Assembly: GCA_930367205.1 (NCBI GenBank)
Contig: OV884011.1
Location: forward strand, 142,535,937 to 142,599,936
Direction of reading: 5' to 3'
Source: Acanthosoma haemorrhoidale
Taxonomy: Eukaryota > Arthropoda > Insecta > Hemiptera > Acanthosomatidae
DNA length: 64,000 nt
In this document: one piece after another, positions 58,166-64,000 of the stretch
Layout of the letters: every line of letters starts with the position of its first letter
Numbering within the stretch: position 1 is the stretch's first letter
Translations under genes and position numbers: made by a program
Notes under the pieces: generated by a model
Told to the model about the DNA's origin: nothing
Databases searched by the model: none
The model's input: the letters and a program-made list of their open reading frames with translations, nothing else

Positions 58166-59983
58166 CAAAAATAAATAAATATTTATCTAGAAAGTAGCTT
58201 AAAGGAATTCTTACAGGAATTTCCTTCATCTGCTTCTATGATTTGTAACCGAGCTTCCGTCTACATAAGTCACCAGGTTATTATTTTTATTTAATTTCCT
58301 AAATAATCTTTTTTATGAGCAGGAAAGAATTTAAAAAATATATTGTCAGAGCTAAATCCGTCCTTGATAGTAAAATTTCGCAAAATAATTATAAGTATAG
58401 TGGGAAAACAGTTGCGTTCAATATTTGGCCGTAGTAAAACAGATCCAACCCACTTGTTGGATTTTTTTTGCATAAAGTAAATGTATTGAATCACATTTTG
58501 TAAGACAAAACTTTCAACTATACAATCTATCCATGATTCTTGGGCTACTTTTGCAAAGATTTCAAAACCTAACCAATTCCATATAAAACAGAAAAATCAA
58601 ATTGTGGGTGGGATCTTATTTGCATCACTATTGATATAAAATATTGAACAATTCCGTTAATATTTGTAAATAAGCTCCAAATGGATAATAGGTTCTAAAA
58701 AAAATTAACTAAAGCTAAATAGAATTTTAGTGAAATTTAAGCAAAAAAAAAGTAATAAAATAAAACTTCATAAAAAACGATAAACTTTTACATATTAACA
58801 TTACTTTAGAGGTCATCGAAACGAAAAGTAATGAAAAACTTTAAACGACAAAAAGCTATCACATTAATGAAAACTTAATTTCGGGATCTCAGTAAAAAAA
58901 AAACAAACAAAAAAAACAAGTTAAAATCCTTAGCTATAATTCACCAGAAAAACTCCGACACAGGAACCATCTTAATGACGAAATAACATATTGAAAGTAA
59001 ACTGACAACGTTATATAGTGTTGCTATTCTCGGACTATACCAGTATTGTGTACGATTCAGTATAATGTTAATGATTGCATAGATAAAATAAGTTTAACAA
59101 ACAACTTTATAAGAGTCTACAGAAATAAACTCAGTAATATAACTATAACTATTACCTATAATTGAAGAAAATTTTTTTGGATTTTGGATTACTTATCTAT
59201 TTATTATATAAAAAATAAAAGCAATAACTTTTTTACTGCACTTTCTTGTATGTGTTTGACAAAAAATTCATATTTGATTCTTTGGAAACGAGCCCGATAG
59301 ATTAGAAAGTGCATATATTTTAATTTAAAACAAAGGAATTCATTAGTTTTTACAGCAGACTTCAGTAGTTGATTAACTTACAAAACCATTGCAGGAGCAT
59401 GATATGTATTACATTTATTTATTTCCTACTAACAGTTTATTTTTCAAAATATATTAGCTTTTATGATAAATCAAAATTATACTTCTTTAGTCGTTTTTTT
59501 TATCGTGTTCAGTAATATTTTTCATTAAATCATCGCTAAACTTAAATTTAAAATTTAACTAAATAAAGCTGTTGTAGATAATTCTAAATATAAAATTATT
59601 TAATATTTTGAATGTCTCATTATTCTTTTTTAAATGATTTTAATTTCATGCGTAATATCCGTATATCGTGATATTATAATACAATATTTTAATCATTTCC
59701 TCCTCACATGAGGATACTGCAATGCTTACTCAATAAATAACATTTATATATACGTTAACCTTTTTAGTTACTATAAGGGGTAATAACTATTAAGAACCAG
59801 CAAAATCTTTCTCATTCTACCTCCATTATAGGAAGCAAAACCTATTACTGCAATAAAATCCCCTGAACTTCTAAGAATAAATCCTTGGAAAGAAACGTGA
59901 TCTTTATAACGCCAATAAATCTCAGTAGTACAATAGTTGTAGGAGATATTTGTAAGAGTTACTGTTTAATAAAACAGGTTATT
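58166..59983. other. AT-rich non-coding DNA
   Basis: Nothing recognised. Confidence 0.55.
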
Positions 59984-60027
59984 ACCCTTCCGGACCCGAG
60001 GGACGAGGCAACCGTCCCTGAAAGGGT
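59984..60027. other. nested hairpin in a GC-rich patch
   Basis: ACCCTT (59984-59989) can pair with AAGGGT (60022-60027), enclosing a perfect inner stem GGGACG/CGTCCC (60000-60005 and 60013-60018) with a 7-base loop. It sits in a GC-rich patch of about 130 bp (59,980-60,115) in otherwise AT-rich DNA. No known RNA family recognised. Confidence 0.4.
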
Positions 60028-60433
60028 CAAAGGCTAACAATGTTTATCCAGGCTTCGATGCGTTAAGAGCTTCCTTTCTTGACTAGAGCCACGTAGGGCC
60101 AACAGGTGTAGTAGAGAGCAAATAATAACCAAATACCCTGGATTTCACGTTATTTTAAATCCAGGCTTATCTAGTTATAAAGCCCTTTGTCAAATCTTCC
60201 TGCGAAGTAAGTTTCATTTTTTAGAGTATTGAATTTATTAAGACGAAAAGAACGGATGTATTGACGAAGCAGATCCATTGAAGTGCAATGTCGGCATAAA
60301 AATCATGAGGTCAAGAAAATAGAAATACATATTTGAGAGCATATGTGGCTCATTAAACGCATTAGACTGTGTGCCACATGAAAGAAGTTTAGTCCCGGCA
60401 AGTCAAAATACTTTGATCCACAATACAACAATT

Positions 60434-60519
60434 TATTGAGATAAAAATCTTCCCAATTTAGTAATAAGCAATTGTGTTCTGCATCCACTTATATTCATTA
60501 CTCATATTTAAATATGATA

Positions 60520-60550
<31 letters not shown>

Positions 60551-60812
60551 TATGGATATAGCCCACAGATATACGAAATCCACATGGTTGTCACCTCCCT
60601 CGCATCCAGAAGAGGAAGCGGAGTCTTGGTAAATCACCTCGCACATTAGCCACGCTACCTGATACAAATCAGTGGAGGCTGACCAACAGCGTGAGAGCCA
60701 CAGACGCTCAGTACATTGGAGAAACCAGCCATTGGTAGGACTCCTTCCTACCTTTATGTGTTTATAGCAGGTCACGAGGCCACTCCCACTTTAGTCTCCC
60801 AGGCATATCTCT
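60434..60812 (-). mobile_element. LINE family B, 3' tail with (AT)n insertion (copy 8)
   Basis: On the minus strand it has GGGAGACTAAAGTGGGAGTG, CCTCGTGACCTGCTAT, GAGCGTCTGTGGCTCTCACG, GAGGTGACAACCATGTGGAT and, at the end, ACACAATTGCTTATTACTAA. Inside the tail, where other copies have a TATGAATGAG repeat, a T/A tract with about ten AT units (60,510-60,550) has expanded. Confidence 0.85.
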
Positions 60813-62994
60813 TGAGCAGCGACTTCTTCGAACATATCAGACCCCGTGAAAATAAAAACCAGAAAACCTGCCAGGAAAGAAATTTAAGAAATGAAATATA
60901 TATGAGTTTTTTTTTTTCACCTGATAAATATTTACAAGGTATGGCATGCATATTCATCACTCCAAGATAACCAGTATAAGTGATCAACTTGGGAGGTAGT
61001 GTATCTTAAGAGGTACTTAACCTACGGTGAAGGTAATAAGCAAGGTATACGCAAAAAGTACGATGAAAAAGTAACTAGGCCCTTTAAGAGAAGGCAGGCA
61101 AACATCTTTACCCCTTTAAAAAAAATTATTATATTACTTAGTAACCGAATTTTTGAGTAGCGTTTTAGATTCAGATGGAAGATATTAGCTAATCTTTCTC
61201 CTTAAGAAAGGCCCCTAATGGATGAAAGTATTGAATAATGTACATAATAAAGAGAGTGAATTGATGGAAAGACAGAAAAAAAATGTCAAAGGGAATGAGC
61301 AAAAAATGATTAAAGAATAATTTAGATCTAATCCCGTGAGAGGCTAAGCAATATATTGCATATTTAAAATTAAGACTACCGAAGTGAGTTATAATTTATA
61401 AAGCCTTCAAAACTTGAGATTTTATGTAAAAAAATGTGAATAGTAGCTCAAGTAATGACTTTTTATCTTTGAAGTATTTTACTGAAAAAAAGGTGTTTTT
61501 TTTTCGCCGTTTTTCACCACTTCTCAAGGATGGTTAGTCCACACCCCCAAACCACTCTTCCTTTTCAAATTTGGAAAGGTTCACTATCTTGTACTGGTAA
61601 AACTAAATACATATTATCATCTCTGTAGGAATGTAAAGTATTTCAGTCAGAAAAATACTGGTAAATATTATTCGTATCTTATTGAACTGCTGGTTGAACA
61701 AAAAAATCTGAGACATGGTGAAAAATTGATTGTCATTAAATGACTAACTTTTGTTAGTAAACGTAGTTTTAATGCCACATTTTTACAAACTGAAATCCAT
61801 CATTCACATCAATTAAAAACTTAAATGTATTTATTGATAATGCAGAAATAAATGTCTAATATACATGGGTTAGAAGCGGTGAGCTGACAAAGTTGGAAAG
61901 TAAGAGAAAACGGGTTAATCAATAAATACGGTAACAGCGTAGTTGAAGTTTTTTTTTCTCATATTTTCTCTAAAAATAAGGCTGCTATCGCAAAGCGCCC
62001 AAGTACACAAGAAACCTTAGTTTTTAGGTTTTAGTTGATATTTTCAAAGCCCACAACTTTTCACATTCTTTGCTTCTTCCTTGTTGTTTTGTTTTCGAAT
62101 ATTTCATCTTAAGGGTTTTTTCTGTTGGACTCTTATGTCTTCTTCTTTGGTGTTTTTCCCTATTTTCGTACTCCTCTTTATAAGATGACAAATATTTTTT
62201 TTAAAACCAATAGTGGAATTGATTTTCCTTTATGCGAGTTTCACTGTGTCCATTCACACAATATCTCATTCGCATACGCTCGAATTCTAGGGTGGGGCGT
62301 TCAGAATCTGAAAATTTTGATGATGTACGTAAACTCTGTCAAAAGCATTTCACTAGACATAATAAGGTATAACAATGCCCTTACATAAATTAATTCAAAA
62401 CTAAATTCTTAACGAGTTTTTAGGGTTTTGTTGATCTTTTCCAGATCAAAAACACTTATGATATCACCAGTCTTTGTGAGCCCCCTGGTAAAGCTGCAGA
62501 ATTGAAATTTAACACGAAAGTGTAAATGATCATGATTAGCTGTCATTAATTAACCAGTTAGAACTAAACCAAAATATTTTGCTATAATTTTCATAATTTG
62601 TATCAAATTAATGATTTCGACAGGCTGGTTCGTAATTTGTATTTTATTTTTTCAAACTATTCTTGCAAAAATCCAATAAAACTGTCATAAAAATCGTGTG
62701 CGCAACTCAACCTTGTTTTTAGATGCATGATATTTTCTATAGATGTTCCATTTGATGCTCCGATGAAACTCAACATTAAACCAGCTCTCTGTGAAACATA
62801 ATGAAGGGTCTTTAATAATTTGATTAGCAGCGAAAGATATTCGTATTGAGTAACGAATGGCATTAAAGATCTTAACACCCTAATTATTGAAATGTGCTAC
62901 GTTTTAAGGCTGAAGTGAAAATTACTTAAAATCTTTACAACTGTCTCAAAAGTATATTCAAAATAAAATATCTTTTACAGATTGTTGAATGATA
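60813..62994. other. AT-rich non-coding DNA
   Basis: Nothing recognised. ORFs 62125-62388 and 62657-62878 have no motifs. Confidence 0.55.
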
Positions 62995-63750
62995 TCATTA
63001 TAAAACAGGTTAATTGTCTTTCCACAACTGATAACCTCTTCTTTATAGTAATAGCACTTTCGACAGCTCTAAGCTATCATCTTCAGTTACTCTTCAGAAT
63101 AAAATAAAAAATCAAATGAAAAATTTTTACCAGCACATATGAAGATAAACAAACTATTACTATTATCATTTGTAAAATGGCCACATCCACTAACAGTGCT
63201 GAACTTATTTTGTAATTGTTGTATTTTGTAATTGTCTTTTTTTCAAAAAATCTTAAAATTCATTATTACAACACCTATACAGTAAATAATTAAATAAATT
63301 AAAAACTATGAACTAACCATTAAACCCGTCAAAAATTATTTAAACATTTTTTCAACAAGTTGTCATAAAATTATAAAAACCTACTTATAACACAACAACA
63401 TAGCAATCACATGGCTACTCAATTGGTTATGTGGGATATATAACTCATCTAAAACAATAGAATCTTATCTTTTAACAAGGGCTGCTACATTCACGCTCTT
63501 CACTTTACACTGATTTCTTAACATAAATGTGTTTGCTATTTCTTCATTTCTATTAATATTATACGTCATTAGGGAATCTAATTTTCAATATTTTCCAGGC
63601 TATTAATTAATCTAATATCCTTTGTAGGGTGAAGAATTTATTTTATTGTAGAGATAAGTTAAGATGACAGCTTAGAACTGTCGAAAGCGCTATTACAATA
63701 AAGAAGAGGTTATCAGTTGTAGAAAGACAATAAAGCTATTTTATAATATT
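62995..63750. mobile_element. non-autonomous element with long inverted ends
   Basis: About 115 bp at the left (62,995-63,113) match in reverse complement the right end (63,632-63,750). Shared blocks include ACAACTGATAACCTCTTCTT, TAGC.CTTTCGACAG and CTAAGCT.TCATCTT. The 520-bp interior is AT-rich and non-coding. Identity of the arms looks near 80-85% by eye, so the element is not young. No target duplication could be fixed. Confidence 0.65.
63048..63086 (-). other. CTGAAGATG-hairpin-GAAA motif in left arm
   Basis: The minus strand has CTGAAGAT, a stem GATAGC/GCTGTC with a 5-base loop, then GAAAG. The right arm keeps the stem as GACAG/CTGTC (63,665-63,682), so a base change in one side is tolerated or compensated by pairing. 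Confidence 0.45.
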
Positions 63751-64000
63751 CAAAATAGCTTTGGAATCACACTTTAATATTGAGGGATGACGTTATGCTT
63801 GGAGTTTTTACTTTATTCCCCACAGGAACTAACAAACAAAAGCAATGTTATGAAAAATAATGAAGTCAATTATTTATCAATTACTTGTAACTTAAAAAAA
63901 TCATATTGTTTAGGTAGGGTTCAAATCAAACGTCTCGACGTCCTTATTAATAATATTTATTATGTGTTGGGTCTTAACTGGTCTATTATTCCAATAAGTC
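63751..64000. other. AT-rich non-coding DNA
   Basis: Nothing recognised up to the window edge. Confidence 0.5.

Overview
This 64 kb window looks like non-coding DNA from an arthropod nuclear genome, most likely an insect. It is AT-rich and gene-poor, and every recognisable protein-coding stretch except one belongs to a transposable element. The arthropod call rests on a mariner (D,D34D) transposase relic, a DUF4817-type transposon head, Jockey-like LINE fragments, and a Gypsy element with AGTTA...TAACT termini and TCAGT initiators in its LTRs. A hemipteran is possible, but that is only inference.

Layout. From 1 to 14 kb: AT-rich sequence with a broken mariner copy (6.2-7.3 kb), a (TA)n tract, a GC-richer block that may be a retroelement LTR (about 7.64-8.55 kb), a LINE 3' tail (9.4 kb) and the 5' end of a DUF4817 transposon (11.03-11.25 kb). 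From 14 to 19 kb: three 5'-truncated copies of one LINE family (family A) close together. From 25 to 30.4 kb: a 5,494-bp Gypsy-type LTR retrotransposon on the minus strand, with two LTRs of 186 bp that look identical, a tRNA-Phe primer site, a polypurine tract and gag-pro-RT-RNaseH-integrase. From 41 to 42 kb: head-to-head remains of LINE family B, including an RT palm region. From 43.5 to 45.8 kb: an unclassified duplicated block in a Y-X-Y arrangement. At 47,865-48,308: the only plausible host gene, an intact intronless-looking 147-codon ORF for a small U1-type zinc-finger protein. From 50 to 61 kb: scattered 3' tails of LINE family B on both strands, one of them joined to a tRNA-like SINE head. 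At 63.0-63.75 kb: a non-autonomous element with roughly 115-bp inverted ends.

The Gypsy element is the most informative object. Its LTRs show no difference, so it inserted recently. Its pol frame is nevertheless interrupted three times, each time exactly at a homopolymer of 8-10 bases, while gag and pro share one frame separated by a single UGA. The homopolymer breaks may be assembly errors or fresh mutations; the UGA may be a readthrough signal. No env-like ORF is present. I see no CRISPR array, rRNA gene or convincing functional tRNA gene. Most other short ORFs look like chance ORFs.
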